From: Rhodanobacter sp. C01
GTDB lineage: Bacteria; Pseudomonadota; Gammaproteobacteria; Xanthomonadales; Rhodanobacteraceae
Direction of reading: 5' to 3'
DNA: 64,000 nucleotides
Assembly (NCBI RefSeq): GCF_002001045.1
Contig: NZ_MUNR01000006.1
Location: forward strand, 124,001-188,000
The notes below the pieces were generated by a model, which was not told the DNA's origin, searched no databases, and worked only from the letters and a program-made list of their open reading frames with translations. The first letter of the stretch is position 1, and each line of letters starts with the position of its first letter. Made by a program: the position numbers and the translations under genes. Below are positions 1-8,882 of the stretch, one piece after another.

Positions 1-31
1 CGGTGTCTGGCTGAGAGGTGCCTGGCCGAGA

Positions 32-1243
32 TCAGCGCAGTACGGCTTCAAGCACGCCGCAGATGCTTTCGATGTCCACGTCGGTCATCCACGGGCTGTT
101 GCCGATGCTGAAACTGCGTGCGGCGAAATCGCGGGCGTTCGGTACATCCTGCGCTGGCACCACGTCGGCGAGATAGGCGTAATCGGGCAGGGCGTGGATG
201 AACAGGCGACTGACGCCCAGCCCGGCTTGCCATAGCTGCGCGAGTGCAGCATCGCGGCGTGCCTGATCGGGCAGCAGCAGCAGCAGGAACGGCCACGTGC
301 CGTGTGCGCCGATCGGATCATCCAGCACTGTAATGCCCTCGATACGGCGCAGTCGTGGCAGGTGCTGTTGCGCCTGCGCGGACAACCGGTCGAGGAAGGC
401 CGGGAGGCGGCTGGCGGCATGCGCACCCACGGCTTGGCGCCAGTGGCCGACGCGGTGCAGCGGTATCGTCAGTGGGAAATCGTCGCCCACGGCGGCCACC
501 GGATCGCCACGCCGCAAGGCATGGCGCAGCGGGTTGCCGTATGCCAGCCGCAGGCCGCGGGGCTGGTACAACGCGGCATAACCGAGCAGCTGGATGCTTC
601 GCTTCGCTTCCCAGCCGAAGCTGCGTGGCACGATGCGCGCGGATGTACGGGCCAGCCGCTCGCGCAGTTCCGGATCGCGCGCCAGCAGCAGACCGCCCTC
701 GTAGATCGACAAACCCTTGCCGGCGGCCATGCTGAAGAAACCCACGTCGCCGGCCAGTCCCACGCTGCTGCCATCGCGGCGTGCACCCAGCGCCTGCGCG
801 GCATCCTCGATCACGTAGGCTCCGACGTTGTTGGCGACCGCCAGCGCATCATCGACATCGGCGACGCGGCCGGCCAGATGGGTAGGGATGATCGCCAGCG
901 TGCGTTCGTCGCAGGCCGCGCGCAGCGCAGCCGGATCCATGTCGTAGTGACCGGCGCGCAGATCGCACAACTGCAGTTCGAGACCGGCCTGCTGCACCGC
1001 GATCGCGACCAGCGGGCAGGTGTAGGCAGGTACCACCACACGGCGACGCCTGGGTTGCAGTTCGCGCAGGGCGGTCAGCGTGACCAGCAGACTGGCAGTG
1101 CCGGAGCATTCGAGCTGCAGTGGCGGGGTGCCGAGCTGCCTGGCGATATCGTCCGCCAGCGTCGCGGCGTCTGGACGCAGGTCGGCGAACCGAAGCGGCA
1201 AGCCGGCGGTGGGCGGCAGTTCGTGATGGCGGCGTGGCAGCAT
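32..1243 (-). CDS. DegT/DnrJ/EryC1/StrS-family PLP-dependent aminotransferase
   Basis: 403 aa, ATG start. Fold-type I PLP enzyme of the DegT family, which usually transaminates keto-sugars of nucleotide sugars. Visible family features are the IEDAAQALGA motif (D147, expected to contact the PLP pyridine nitrogen) and GFFSMAAGKGLSIYEGG, where K176 is the likely Schiff-base lysine. The lysine context differs from the classical SFHxxK motif, so the substrate may not be a typical nucleotide sugar. It is the last complete gene of a minus-strand operon that begins with an alpha/beta hydrolase and two small EmrE-type transporters; its start lies 21 bp after the preceding stop. ArnB in the aminoarabinose pathway belongs to this family and ArnE/ArnF are EmrE-type flippases, so lipid-carrier sugar modification is a reasonable inference but is not shown. 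The operon probably continues beyond the window. Confidence 0.85.
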   Translation of the reverse strand: MLPRRHHELPPTAGLPLRFADLRPDAATLADDIARQLGTPPLQLECSGTASLLVTLTALRELQPRRRRVVVPAYTCPLVAIAVQQAGLELQLCDLRAGHYDMDPAALRAACDERTLAIIPTHLAGRVADVDDALAVANNVGAYVIEDAAQALGARRDGSSVGLAGDVGFFSMAAGKGLSIYEGGLLLARDPELRERLARTSARIVPRSFGWEAKRSIQLLGYAALYQPRGLRLAYGNPLRHALRRGDPVAAVGDDFPLTIPLHRVGHWRQAVGAHAASRLPAFLDRLSAQAQQHLPRLRRIEGITVLDDPIGAHGTWPFLLLLLPDQARRDAALAQLWQAGLGVSRLFIHALPDYAYLADVVPAQDVPNARDFAARSFSIGNSPWMTDVDIESICGVLEAVLR

Positions 1244-1264
1244 ATGCGCAGCTTGGCCGATGCC

Positions 1265-1660
1265 TCAGGCTTCGGCAGGCTCCGGTACGTGTTCGCGACT
1301 CTCCGCCATGCCAAGGCAGACGATGCCGGCGATGATCGCAACTGCGCCGATGACGCGGGGCAGGGTGAGATGTTCGTCGAACAGCCACACCGACAGCAGC
1401 ATCACCGATACCACTTCCAGATGCGAGGCAGCGAAGGCCGGGCCGATTGGCGCGTGCTTGAGCAGTGCCATCCAGGTGAAGAACGCGCCGATGTAACCGA
1501 TCACCGCGCCGTAAACCCACGGCTGGCCGAACACGCGCAGCACCCACTCAATGCTGGCAGCCACCGGCAGCGCCTGCGTGCCGGCGTACTTGAAACTGAT
1601 CTGCGCCAGGGTGTCGAAACCCATCAGCAGCAGGAAGCCGAACAGGTAGAAACGCTTCAT
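1265..1660 (-). CDS. Small EmrE/EamA-type membrane transporter (second of a pair)
   Basis: 131 aa, four predicted transmembrane segments (about residues 3-23, 44-64, 72-92, 98-118). The N-terminal pattern GFDTLAQISFKYAG resembles the G-Q-x-x-x-K helix 1 of ArnE/ArnF and small multidrug resistance proteins. The start at MKRFYLFG was chosen because the ATG overlaps the upstream stop as ATGA and the hydrophobic protein begins there; the upstream extension is an Arg-rich out-of-frame shadow. Two adjacent, different EmrE-like genes usually form a heterodimer (ArnE/ArnF, EbrAB). With an aminotransferase downstream, a flippase for a modified lipid carrier is likelier than a drug pump, but this is inference. 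Confidence 0.82.
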   Translation of the reverse strand: MKRFYLFGFLLLMGFDTLAQISFKYAGTQALPVAASIEWVLRVFGQPWVYGAVIGYIGAFFTWMALLKHAPIGPAFAASHLEVVSVMLLSVWLFDEHLTLPRVIGAVAIIAGIVCLGMAESREHVPEPAEA

Positions 1661-2037
1661 CCGCCGACTCCCACGATCACCACGCCGAGTGTCACCAGCA
1701 GAATGCCGGCGACCCGCAGCCGGGTCAGCTTCTCGCCGAACAGGAAACGCCCGGCGACCATGATCGCGACGATGTTGATCGAACCCAGCAGCACGCCTTC
1801 GGACAGCGGGACCAGCGACAGGAACGCGATCCACACCAGGAACTCGATCACGTAGCTGGCGACGCCGAGCCACAGCCATGGCCGTGAGGCCATGTGCTTC
1901 CAGCGTGCCAGACCATCACCCGCTGCTTCATCGCCGGCAGCGGCCTTGAAAGCCAACTGGCCACCGGTGTCGAGCACGATGTTGAGCAACCACAGGCCGG
2001 CGACCAGAGGTGAGATGGATCCCGCCACCGACATCAT
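1657..2037 (-). CDS. Small EmrE/EamA-type membrane transporter (first of a pair)
   Basis: 126 aa, four predicted transmembrane helices. Helix 1 carries LDTGGQLAFKAA, the G-Q-L-x-x-K signature shared with ArnE/ArnF-like proteins, and the C-terminal helix pair has FGEKLTRLRVAGILLVTLG, typical of the EamA half-domain. The ATG overlaps the stop of the hydrolase gene by one base (TGATG), and its own stop overlaps the next transporter's ATG by four bases, so the two transporters are probably translationally coupled and made in equal amounts. The two copies are clearly different in sequence, which fits an antiparallel heterodimer rather than a recent duplication. Confidence 0.82.
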   Translation of the reverse strand: MMSVAGSISPLVAGLWLLNIVLDTGGQLAFKAAAGDEAAGDGLARWKHMASRPWLWLGVASYVIEFLVWIAFLSLVPLSEGVLLGSINIVAIMVAGRFLFGEKLTRLRVAGILLVTLGVVIVGVGG

Positions 2038-2873
2038 CAGGCGGCAACGCGCTGCGTGCCGTTCGACGCGGCGATGCTGTCGAAGAACGCAGCCGAACGA
2101 TCGATCAGGGTGCGGCGCTCCTTGTCGATCGTGATCATGTGGTAGCTGTCCTTGAGCAGCAGCAGTTCGGCCGGCGCGCTGACTTCGCGCATCACCAGTT
2201 CCGCATTCTTCAGGCTGGCGACGTCGTCTTCGCTGGCGTGCGCGACCAGGCACGGCGCGACCACCTGCGGCAACTGGCTGCGCACTTCGGCAGCGAGGCC
2301 GTACATTTCGGCGAGCGAATACCACGGGTTGCCCGGCAGGCCGGCCGCGGCGCTGTCACCGCCGAGCATCGCCGTGCTGACCTGGGCGCGCAGACGTTCG
2401 TCGCGGATGCCGTAGGGCGGCTGCTCCATGAAGCTGCGATTGCGGCCGATGCCGAACTTTTTAAGCAGCGGAAGCAGGAACGACAGTTTCGCGGCCCACG
2501 GAATGCTCCAGCCGTCGTAACGGAAGGTGGCGCCGTAGACGCCGACACCGGCAACCTGTTGCGGCCGATCCGCGGCCAGTTTCAGTGCCAGCAGCGCGCC
2601 CATCGACAGGCCGCCGACGAACAGATGGTCGACTTTTTCGAGCATCTCGTCGGCCGCTTTCTCGACGCTGGCATACCAGTCGCGCCAGCCGGTGGCGAGC
2701 AGGTCCTCGACATTGCCGCAGTGGCCGGCCAGCTGCATGCCGTGTACGGTGAAGCCGGCACGGTTCAGACCCTTGCCGAGCAGTCGCATTTCCATCGGCG
2801 TGCCGGTCAGGCCATGGATCAGCAGTACGCCGCTGCGCCCGCCCTCGAAGAAGAAATCAGTTTGCTGAATCAC
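2037..2873 (-). CDS. Alpha/beta-fold hydrolase (carboxylesterase/monoacylglycerol-lipase type)
   Basis: 278 aa with a GTG start. Features in order: oxyanion-hole strand VLLIHGLTGTP near the N-terminus, nucleophile elbow GLSMG with its Ser, an acidic residue in SEDDVASLKN, and the catalytic His in DSYHMITIDKE near the C-terminus, the layout of Est30-like carboxylesterases. There is no signal peptide, so it should be cytoplasmic. AGGGT lies about 8 nt before the GTG. First gene of the operon with two EmrE-like transporters and a DegT aminotransferase; its stop overlaps the next ATG. Possible role is removal of an acyl or ester group from a lipid-linked substrate of the same operon; the substrate is unknown. 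Confidence 0.85.
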   Translation of the reverse strand: MIQQTDFFFEGGRSGVLLIHGLTGTPMEMRLLGKGLNRAGFTVHGMQLAGHCGNVEDLLATGWRDWYASVEKAADEMLEKVDHLFVGGLSMGALLALKLAADRPQQVAGVGVYGATFRYDGWSIPWAAKLSFLLPLLKKFGIGRNRSFMEQPPYGIRDERLRAQVSTAMLGGDSAAAGLPGNPWYSLAEMYGLAAEVRSQLPQVVAPCLVAHASEDDVASLKNAELVMREVSAPAELLLLKDSYHMITIDKERRTLIDRSAAFFDSIAASNGTQRVAA

Positions 2874-2957
2874 GCGGTTACCCTGTACCTGATAGGCCGT
2901 CGCCAGTTGACCGACGACGGTCCTTGATACTGTAAAGGCTCGCAGATCGCGGTTTCC

Positions 2958-3962
2958 TCAGTCTTTCGGGGCAGTTTGGGCAGGCGTCGACGCGGTGCCG
3001 AAGCGCACGATCACGCGCTGGCCGATGCGCAGGTCCCGGGTCCGATCATCAGAGCCGGTCTGGTCGAATGCCAGCACGCATTCCACCGTGCGCGCGTTGG
3101 CACGTATCTGCGGATCGTTCTCCAGCGTGGCGGGTCCGTACACCTGGCCGACGCGCAATACGTGCGCGCTCCAGCGGGTGTTGTCGCCACCGCTGTCGGC
3201 GACCACCTCGGCATGCATGCCGGGCTGGATCACGCCGACGAAGCTCTCGTTGAGTTCGGCACGGACGATCCGCGGCTTCTGCGGCAGCAGGGTGAACAGC
3301 GGGCCGGACGACGGCGACACGCTGGCACCGGGCTGGGCCAGCACGTGCACCACCTCACCGTCGAACGGCGCGTGCAGGCTGCGCTGTTTCAGCTCGTAGC
3401 GGGCCTCGTCCAGCTTCTGGCTGGCCATGTCCCGCGCGGCCTGGTCGCCCTGCTGCTCGGCGTCGAGCTGTGCCGCGATTTCACGCGCATCGTCGGCGCT
3501 CTGGCCGTCGCCGGCGCCGGCCGCCGCTGCCGCCACGAGCCGGCGGGCACGCTCTTTCGCGGCTGTCTGCTTGACTGCCAGCAGCTTCAGCTGCGCCTGT
3601 GCCTGCTCAAGTTGCGTCTGTGCCGCCTCCACGGCCAGCGTTGCCGGCTCGGTATCCAGCGTGGCGAGCAGCTGCCCCTGCTTGACGTGGTCGCCTTCAT
3701 GCACGGCGACCGTGGCGAGAGTGCCTTCGCGCGGCATCGACAGGTTCAGCAGGCCGCCTTCGATATCGATCTTGCCGCGCGCTACCGCGGCATACGCGGC
3801 AGGGGGTTTGGCCGTGCCTTTGTCGGGGGCATCGGCGGACCTGGAACACGCGCTCAGCAGGAATGTCATCGCCATGGCCAGACAGCCTAAACGAATCAGC
3901 AGCAACGCCTGCGGGTGCCGTGACGGAAAGGGTGCGGGCGGCTTGATGATGGGCAGCTTCAT
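2958..3962 (-). CDS. Periplasmic adaptor (HlyD/MacA-type membrane fusion protein), lipoprotein
   Basis: 334 aa. N-terminal signal with lipobox LLSACS, so probably lipid-anchored in the inner membrane. It is followed by a barrel-sandwich/lipoyl half (about 60-110), an alpha-helical Gln/Ala/Glu-rich coiled-coil hairpin (about 110-200) and the returning lipoyl strand with HAPFDGEVVHVLAQPG, the adaptor signature. The start at MKLPIIKP was chosen because its ATG overlaps the ATPase stop (ATGA). Last gene of the exporter operon: outer-membrane lipoprotein, permease, ATPase, adaptor. With an FtsX-type permease this matches DevBCA/MacAB-like tripartite ABC exporters rather than RND pumps. Substrate unknown. 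Confidence 0.88.
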   Translation of the reverse strand: MKLPIIKPPAPFPSRHPQALLLIRLGCLAMAMTFLLSACSRSADAPDKGTAKPPAAYAAVARGKIDIEGGLLNLSMPREGTLATVAVHEGDHVKQGQLLATLDTEPATLAVEAAQTQLEQAQAQLKLLAVKQTAAKERARRLVAAAAAGAGDGQSADDAREIAAQLDAEQQGDQAARDMASQKLDEARYELKQRSLHAPFDGEVVHVLAQPGASVSPSSGPLFTLLPQKPRIVRAELNESFVGVIQPGMHAEVVADSGGDNTRWSAHVLRVGQVYGPATLENDPQIRANARTVECVLAFDQTGSDDRTRDLRIGQRVIVRFGTASTPAQTAPKD

Positions 3963-4711
3963 GACGGAATTCCCTGATCTGGTGCGGTCGGCGCGGGCGG
4001 GCGTCGATCGCTGAGTATGCGGCCGTCCTCCATCGCCAGGACGCGATCGGCGTGGACGACCAGGCGCGGATCGTGGCTGACGCACAACACGGTGGTGCCG
4101 TGAGTGCGGGCGATCCGGTGCAGGATGTCGATGATCATCTGGCCGTTGGCGGCATCCAGCGCGCTGGTTGGTTCGTCGGCGAACAGCAGCTCCGGCTCCT
4201 TGGCCAGCGCGCGGGCAATCGCCACGCGCTGCTTCTCGCCGCCGGACAGCTCGGACGGGCGCAGGCGCATGCGGTGTGCCAGGCCGACTTCTTCCAGCGA
4301 TTGCTGCGCACGGCGGCGTGCCTCGTTGCGCGACAGGCCCATGTGGTTCAACGGCAGCTCGACCTGCTCGAACGCGCTCAGCGCCGGGAACAGGTTGAAG
4401 CCCTGGAACACGAAGCCGGTGTGCTGCAGGCGGAAGCGCTCCAGCGCGCGCATGTCGAGCTGGCCGAGTTCGCTGCCCAGTGCCCGCACATGCCCGCTGT
4501 CGACCTTCTGCAGGCCGCTGAGGATCGCCAGCAAGGTGCTCTTGCCACAGCCGGAGGGGCCGGAGATCAGGGTCAGTTCGCCGGCATCGAGGCTCAGCGA
4601 GAGGTTGTCCAGCACCTGGGTGCGCTGCTGGCCGGAGATGAAGGCTTTGCTGATCCCTTCGGCCAGCAGGGCGGGAGTGCCTGCGTGTTCGGTAGTGGCG
4701 GCAGGATGCAT
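3959..4711 (-). CDS. ABC transporter ATP-binding protein (MacB/LolD/DevA type)
   Basis: 250 aa, ATG start. Walker A GPSGCGKST, Q-loop in HTGFVFQGFNLFPALS, signature LSGGEKQRVAIARALA, Walker B LLFADEPTSALD and H-loop VSHD are all intact, so it should be an active ATPase. The FQ-x-FNL-hP sequence after the Q-loop is typical of the LolD/MacB subgroup that works with FtsX-like permeases. It lies 5 bp after the permease gene and overlaps the adaptor gene by 4 bp. Confidence 0.93.
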   Translation of the reverse strand: MHPAATTEHAGTPALLAEGISKAFISGQQRTQVLDNLSLSLDAGELTLISGPSGCGKSTLLAILSGLQKVDSGHVRALGSELGQLDMRALERFRLQHTGFVFQGFNLFPALSAFEQVELPLNHMGLSRNEARRRAQQSLEEVGLAHRMRLRPSELSGGEKQRVAIARALAKEPELLFADEPTSALDAANGQMIIDILHRIARTHGTTVLCVSHDPRLVVHADRVLAMEDGRILSDRRPPAPTAPDQGIPS

Positions 4712-4716
4712 CGCGG

Positions 4717-5847
4717 CTACCTCAGCAAGGTGGCAGGGTCGGCGCGACGCATGCTGCGCATGGCGGCCAGTCCGGAAACCGCGGCCAGGCCCATCACCAG
4801 AATGATGCAGCCGAGAGCCGCCGGTACGTTCAGCACCACCGGCACATCCTGGCTGCGTGCCAGCAGCATCAGCACGATGCCGAGCAGGCCGGCACCAAGC
4901 AGCCCGAGTGCGCCCACCCAGAACGCCTGCTCCAGTACCACCCGGCGCAGCGCTCCAACACCCACGCCCAGCGCATTGAGGGTGGCATATTCGCGCATCG
5001 AGCCATTGACCGCGGCGATCAGGGTCTGACTGGTGATCACCGCACCGACCAGGAACACGATGCCGGCCAGGAACAGCACGCCGGCACCGGCGCCGGTGTC
5101 GAACAGCCAGTAGCGTACCGAGATCTTCGCGAAATCCTTGGCGCTCCAGGTCGTATAGGGGCCGAACGCCGTGCTGCCGCGCAGGCGCACGGCGACCGCC
5201 GCAGCCTGGGCCGGATTGCGCAGCTTGGCGACCAGATAGGTCGGACCGCTGTCAGTCGGATCGTCATTCAGCTGTCGCGCGGTATCCAGCGAGCACAGCA
5301 CGTTGACGCCACCCAGCGCGCGCAGGCCGCTGCTGATGCCGACCACACGCACCTGATGGCCATTGATGGTGGCGGTCTGGCCGATGTCGACACCGAGCTG
5401 GTCCAGTGCGGATCGATCGACGACGACCGCGTCCGGTTCCGCCAGTCGTGCGCGCAGGTCGGCCGGGAGTGCCTTGGAGAACATCAGGCCATTGGCGCTG
5501 GGGTCGATACCGGAAACGAACACCGAGACGCCACCGGTTTCGGCAGGGCCACGCCAGTCTCCATCGTCCCAGATATACGGTTCGACTCGCAGCACGGCCG
5601 GGTCCATCAGGATGCGCGATTCCACGTCGGCATCGATCGTGCGGCCCGAGCCCACGCTCTGCGTGCCTGGATAACCCACCCAGACATCCGCCGACGAACC
5701 GGTGATGTAGAGACTGGTGCTACCGAAGATGCCCAGCACCAGCGCGATCTGCAGCAGCTGCAGCAGGCCGGCGAAACCCACCGCAAGCATGGCCGGCAGA
5801 AACCGTCGCCATTCGTAGATCAGCGTCTTGCGCGCAAGGGCAACCAT
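4717..5847 (-). CDS. FtsX-like ABC transporter permease (DevC/MacB-permease type)
   Basis: 376 aa. One N-terminal transmembrane helix (about 18-42), a large periplasmic domain (about 45-255) and three C-terminal helices (about 255-285, 305-335, 340-365) form the FtsX/MacB permease topology; the C-terminus RRADPATLLR is typical of the family. There is no fused ATPase, which separates it from MacB; the ATPase is the next gene. Its ATG overlaps the stop of the outer-membrane gene by one base (TGATG). The periplasmic domain should dock the adaptor and convey ATP-driven motion (mechanotransmission); the substrate cannot be deduced. Confidence 0.88.
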   Translation of the reverse strand: MVALARKTLIYEWRRFLPAMLAVGFAGLLQLLQIALVLGIFGSTSLYITGSSADVWVGYPGTQSVGSGRTIDADVESRILMDPAVLRVEPYIWDDGDWRGPAETGGVSVFVSGIDPSANGLMFSKALPADLRARLAEPDAVVVDRSALDQLGVDIGQTATINGHQVRVVGISSGLRALGGVNVLCSLDTARQLNDDPTDSGPTYLVAKLRNPAQAAAVAVRLRGSTAFGPYTTWSAKDFAKISVRYWLFDTGAGAGVLFLAGIVFLVGAVITSQTLIAAVNGSMREYATLNALGVGVGALRRVVLEQAFWVGALGLLGAGLLGIVLMLLARSQDVPVVLNVPAALGCIILVMGLAAVSGLAAMRSMRRADPATLLR

Positions 5848-7283
5848 CAGCGGTGCATCTCGTCAGAGGCTGCTGCCGCGGGCGCATCTGTTTCGGCAGC
5901 GCTTGGCAAGGGCGCCCCGCCGAGTGCCTTGAACAGCGCCACGTAAGCCAGACTGTGTCCCGCGCGTGCATCAGCCAGCTCGATCGCAGCCTGGGCGGCG
6001 GCAACCTGACTTTCGGCACGATCGAGCGGGCTGCCCAACCGGAGGCCGACCCGTGCCTGCACGGTCTGGTCGACGCGTTGCAATGCCTGCCACGCGAGCT
6101 GGCTCTGCTGTTCGCGCTGCCGTTGTTGCTGCACGTTGCCCAGCGCGGTTTCCACTTCGGCCACGCCTTGCAGCACGGCCTGCCGGTAAGCCAGCACGCT
6201 GGCTTTCAGTTCGTGATCCTTGGCGTGCTTGGCTGCCAGCCGGATACCCCAGTCGAACAGGGGAATGGTCAGCTCGGGCCCCAACGAGACGATCGAATTG
6301 GGGGTGGTGCCATGTTTCTTGTTGTCGAAGATGTCGGTGGCCCAGTCGACCGAACCGCCAATGCCGATACTGGGAAACATGTCGGCGTGGGCCAGGGCCA
6401 GCGCACCGGCGGCTTGCAATACATCAGCTTCGGCACGGGCAATCTCGGGGCGCGTGCGCACCAGATCAGCCGGAGTGCTGTTGAGCCGCCATGCACCCAG
6501 TTCAGGTGGAGTGCCGGGCTGCAGCCACGCCGGATCAGGATGGTTCTGGCCCAGCAGCATGGCCAACTGCTGCGCGCTGGCGTTGATGGCCTGTCGCGGA
6601 GCGGCCAGGGCGGCTGTGGATTGCGCAAATGCCGCCTGAGCCTGATCCACCGCGTTGGGTGCCACCAACTGCAGATGCTGGCGCACCTGCAGCAATTCCC
6701 ATTCGTGCTGACGGGCGTCGTTGATCTGCAGCAGCAGTTGTTCCTGCTGCTGCGCGGTGCGCAACTCGATCCATTCGCGCACGACTTCGGCGACCAGCGA
6801 GACCTGCGCGGTGCGCAGATCGGCGATGCTCGCGTCCAGCGCGGCGTGCGCTTCGCGGCGGGAGCCTTCGGCACGACCGAACAGGCCAAATTCCCAGGTG
6901 GCATCGAAACCGACCAGCTGATAGGAGGCATTTGCGCTCGGTTCGACCACATCGTTGGTGCTCGCGCGCACCGCCGGCAAGTAGCGTGTCTGGGCACTAC
7001 GCTGCAGCGCGCGTACCGCGCGCATGCGCTCGACTGCCTGGGCAACATCGAGATTGTTGGCCAATGCATGATCGACCAGGGCATCCAGTCCTGGATCGCC
7101 GAAGGCATGCCACCAGCCATGCAGATCGCTCGGCTTGGCTGGATCCGAGGCGACGGCATGCTGCCATTGCGCAGGCACCGGTGGGGTCAGCCTGGGCAGC
7201 GGCGCGGCGCAGCCGGCGAGTCCGCCAAGCAAAGCAGCGGTCAGGCCGCCACGCAGCAGGCTGCGGGTGATCACCTTGCGCAT
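5847..7283 (-). CDS. TolC-like outer-membrane efflux lipoprotein (NodT family)
   Basis: 478 aa from the chosen ATG (MRKVITRSLL); an ATG 24 bp upstream is the alternative. The signal peptide ends in a lipobox LAGCAAPLP, so the protein is a lipid-anchored outer-membrane channel. The body has the two tandem OEP repeats of long helices, with conserved features such as the N-terminal repeat segment around NNLDVAQAVERMRA, LVRTRPEIARAEADVLQAAG and the GG(S)VDW strand. First gene of the exporter operon, so all four parts of a tripartite system are co-transcribed. NodT lipoproteins more often accompany RND pumps; pairing with an FtsX-type ABC permease is less common. The roughly 200-bp gap to the sensor kinase gene probably holds the operon promoter. 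Confidence 0.88.
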   Translation of the reverse strand: MRKVITRSLLRGGLTAALLGGLAGCAAPLPRLTPPVPAQWQHAVASDPAKPSDLHGWWHAFGDPGLDALVDHALANNLDVAQAVERMRAVRALQRSAQTRYLPAVRASTNDVVEPSANASYQLVGFDATWEFGLFGRAEGSRREAHAALDASIADLRTAQVSLVAEVVREWIELRTAQQQEQLLLQINDARQHEWELLQVRQHLQLVAPNAVDQAQAAFAQSTAALAAPRQAINASAQQLAMLLGQNHPDPAWLQPGTPPELGAWRLNSTPADLVRTRPEIARAEADVLQAAGALALAHADMFPSIGIGGSVDWATDIFDNKKHGTTPNSIVSLGPELTIPLFDWGIRLAAKHAKDHELKASVLAYRQAVLQGVAEVETALGNVQQQRQREQQSQLAWQALQRVDQTVQARVGLRLGSPLDRAESQVAAAQAAIELADARAGHSLAYVALFKALGGAPLPSAAETDAPAAAASDEMHR

Positions 7284-7481
7284 GAGTGGAGATGGCACGG
7301 TAAGCATGGTTCCATGGCGATGATCCGGCGCTGGCGTGCCGAGTCGGTATCCGTGGTGATCAGGATGGATCGTTGCCACGGCAGCGTCCTCGACTATTGT
7401 GAAGGCGAAGCGGGAGAGCGCAATAGGGGGTTGCCCGAACGTACAGCCGTGGTGCAGCGAGTCCTGTGATCCGGTTGCATG

Positions 7482-8882
7482 TCATGCCAGTGGCGGGAAG
7501 ATCACTTCGACGCGCAGGCCACGCTCTTCGCTCGACCGGTAGATCACTTCGGCGTGATGCCGTTCGGCAATGCGCTGCACGATCGCCAGGCCCAGTCCGC
7601 TGCCTTCCTCGCCGTTGGCGGCGGCGCGGAAAAAACGCTCGCTCAGGCGCGGCAACAGTTCGGGCGGTACGCCGGGTCCATCATCCTCGACGCTCAGGCT
7701 GGCACCGCCATCGGCACGTGCATGCAGGGCGACAGTGACCGTGCTGCCACGGCCGCCATAGCGCACGCTGTTGTCGATCAGATTGTCGAGCAGATCCAGC
7801 ACGCTGGCAGCATCGCCGATGATGCATAGCGTTTGCTTAGTAGCAGGCTCCTGGTAGCCCAGGTCCACGCCAGCGACCAGCGCATCATGCACGCGTAGTG
7901 AAACCGCTTCGGGAATCAGGCGCGTCAGATCGAGCCGTTTGAACTCTTCGTTGTCGTCCGGCGAGGCCTGCGCGCGCGCCAGCGAGAGCAATTGCGAAGT
8001 GGTTCGTGCGGCGCGATGGGTCAGCCGCTGGATGTGCATGAGTGCGTCGGTCACGGTTTCCGGCTGTGGGTCAGCCAGTGCACGGTCGACATGCACGCTC
8101 AATCCGGCCAGCGGCGTGCGCAGCTGGTGTGCCGCGTCGGCGATGAAACGGTCGTGCAGGGCCAGCATGCCGCGCAGGCGGCCGAACAAGGCATCGATCG
8201 TACGTGTCAGCGGTTGGATCTCCTGTGGTACGTCGGGGCCGTTGATCGGCGTCAGCTCGTGCGTGCGTGCGGCCAGCCGGATGGTCAGCGGGTCGAGCAC
8301 GCGCAGGCCGCGGCTGACGCCGAACCAGACCAGCGAGAGCACGCAGACGAGCAGCAGGGTCTGCATCACGGTGGCCAGAAAGAGGATTTCCCGGGCCTGT
8401 TCGTGACGGTCGCGCAGGGTTTCGGCCACCGTGATGATCAGGCTGTCGTTGGGGTCATGACTGGCAGCGGTGTGCACGCTGGCGGCGCGCAGTGCATGCG
8501 TATCCAGTTGCGCGTCATAGAGCGTGGGTGCATCGCCCAGTACGGGTGTTCGCGAAAGCTGCGGCAGTCGCCCGTTGCCGGCCAGCAGGCCGTGTCGGGT
8601 GCTGATGACGCTGAAATAGCTGTGGCCGGCCGGATCGTATTCGAGCAGGAACCGCGCCTGTGGCGTCAGCGTGCCGCCAAGCTGGTCGTTGCCGAGCATC
8701 TTCGCCAGCGTCAGCGCATCGTCGCTGAGGTCGCGGTCGTGCACCTTGTTGGCGTAACCCAGAGCCACGCCGTAGGTCAGCACTGCGTCCAGCAGCAGCA
8801 ACGCGGCCATCGGAATCAGCAGGAAAATCAGCAGACGCCGGCGCAGGCTGGGGCGGCGGCGACGGATTTGCGGCGTCTTCAT
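7482..8882 (-). CDS. Two-component sensor histidine kinase (TctE/QseC type)
   Basis: 466 aa. Transmembrane helix 1 about 17-40, periplasmic sensor about 41-165, helix 2 about 166-190, HAMP-like linker, then HisKA with DAAHQLRTPLAGL (phospho-acceptor H252). The HATPase_c domain has the N-box NLIDNSVRYGG, G1 VEDDGPGVPPELLPRLSERF and G2 GSGLGLAIVQR. All catalytic motifs are intact. The ATG overlaps the stop of the response regulator gene (ATGA). The downstream genes on the same strand form a complete exporter, the likely regulon. The signal is unknown; such sensors often respond to cations, tricarboxylates or envelope-active compounds. Confidence 0.93.
   Translation of the reverse strand: MKTPQIRRRRPSLRRRLLIFLLIPMAALLLLDAVLTYGVALGYANKVHDRDLSDDALTLAKMLGNDQLGGTLTPQARFLLEYDPAGHSYFSVISTRHGLLAGNGRLPQLSRTPVLGDAPTLYDAQLDTHALRAASVHTAASHDPNDSLIITVAETLRDRHEQAREILFLATVMQTLLLVCVLSLVWFGVSRGLRVLDPLTIRLAARTHELTPINGPDVPQEIQPLTRTIDALFGRLRGMLALHDRFIADAAHQLRTPLAGLSVHVDRALADPQPETVTDALMHIQRLTHRAARTTSQLLSLARAQASPDDNEEFKRLDLTRLIPEAVSLRVHDALVAGVDLGYQEPATKQTLCIIGDAASVLDLLDNLIDNSVRYGGRGSTVTVALHARADGGASLSVEDDGPGVPPELLPRLSERFFRAAANGEEGSGLGLAIVQRIAERHHAEVIYRSSEERGLRVEVIFPPLA

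Noticed and set aside
302..1855. Open frame of more than 500 codons on the plus strand
   Set aside because: Antisense to the aminotransferase and transporter genes, Gln/Arg/His-rich composition typical of GC-rich shadow frames, no recognisable domain.
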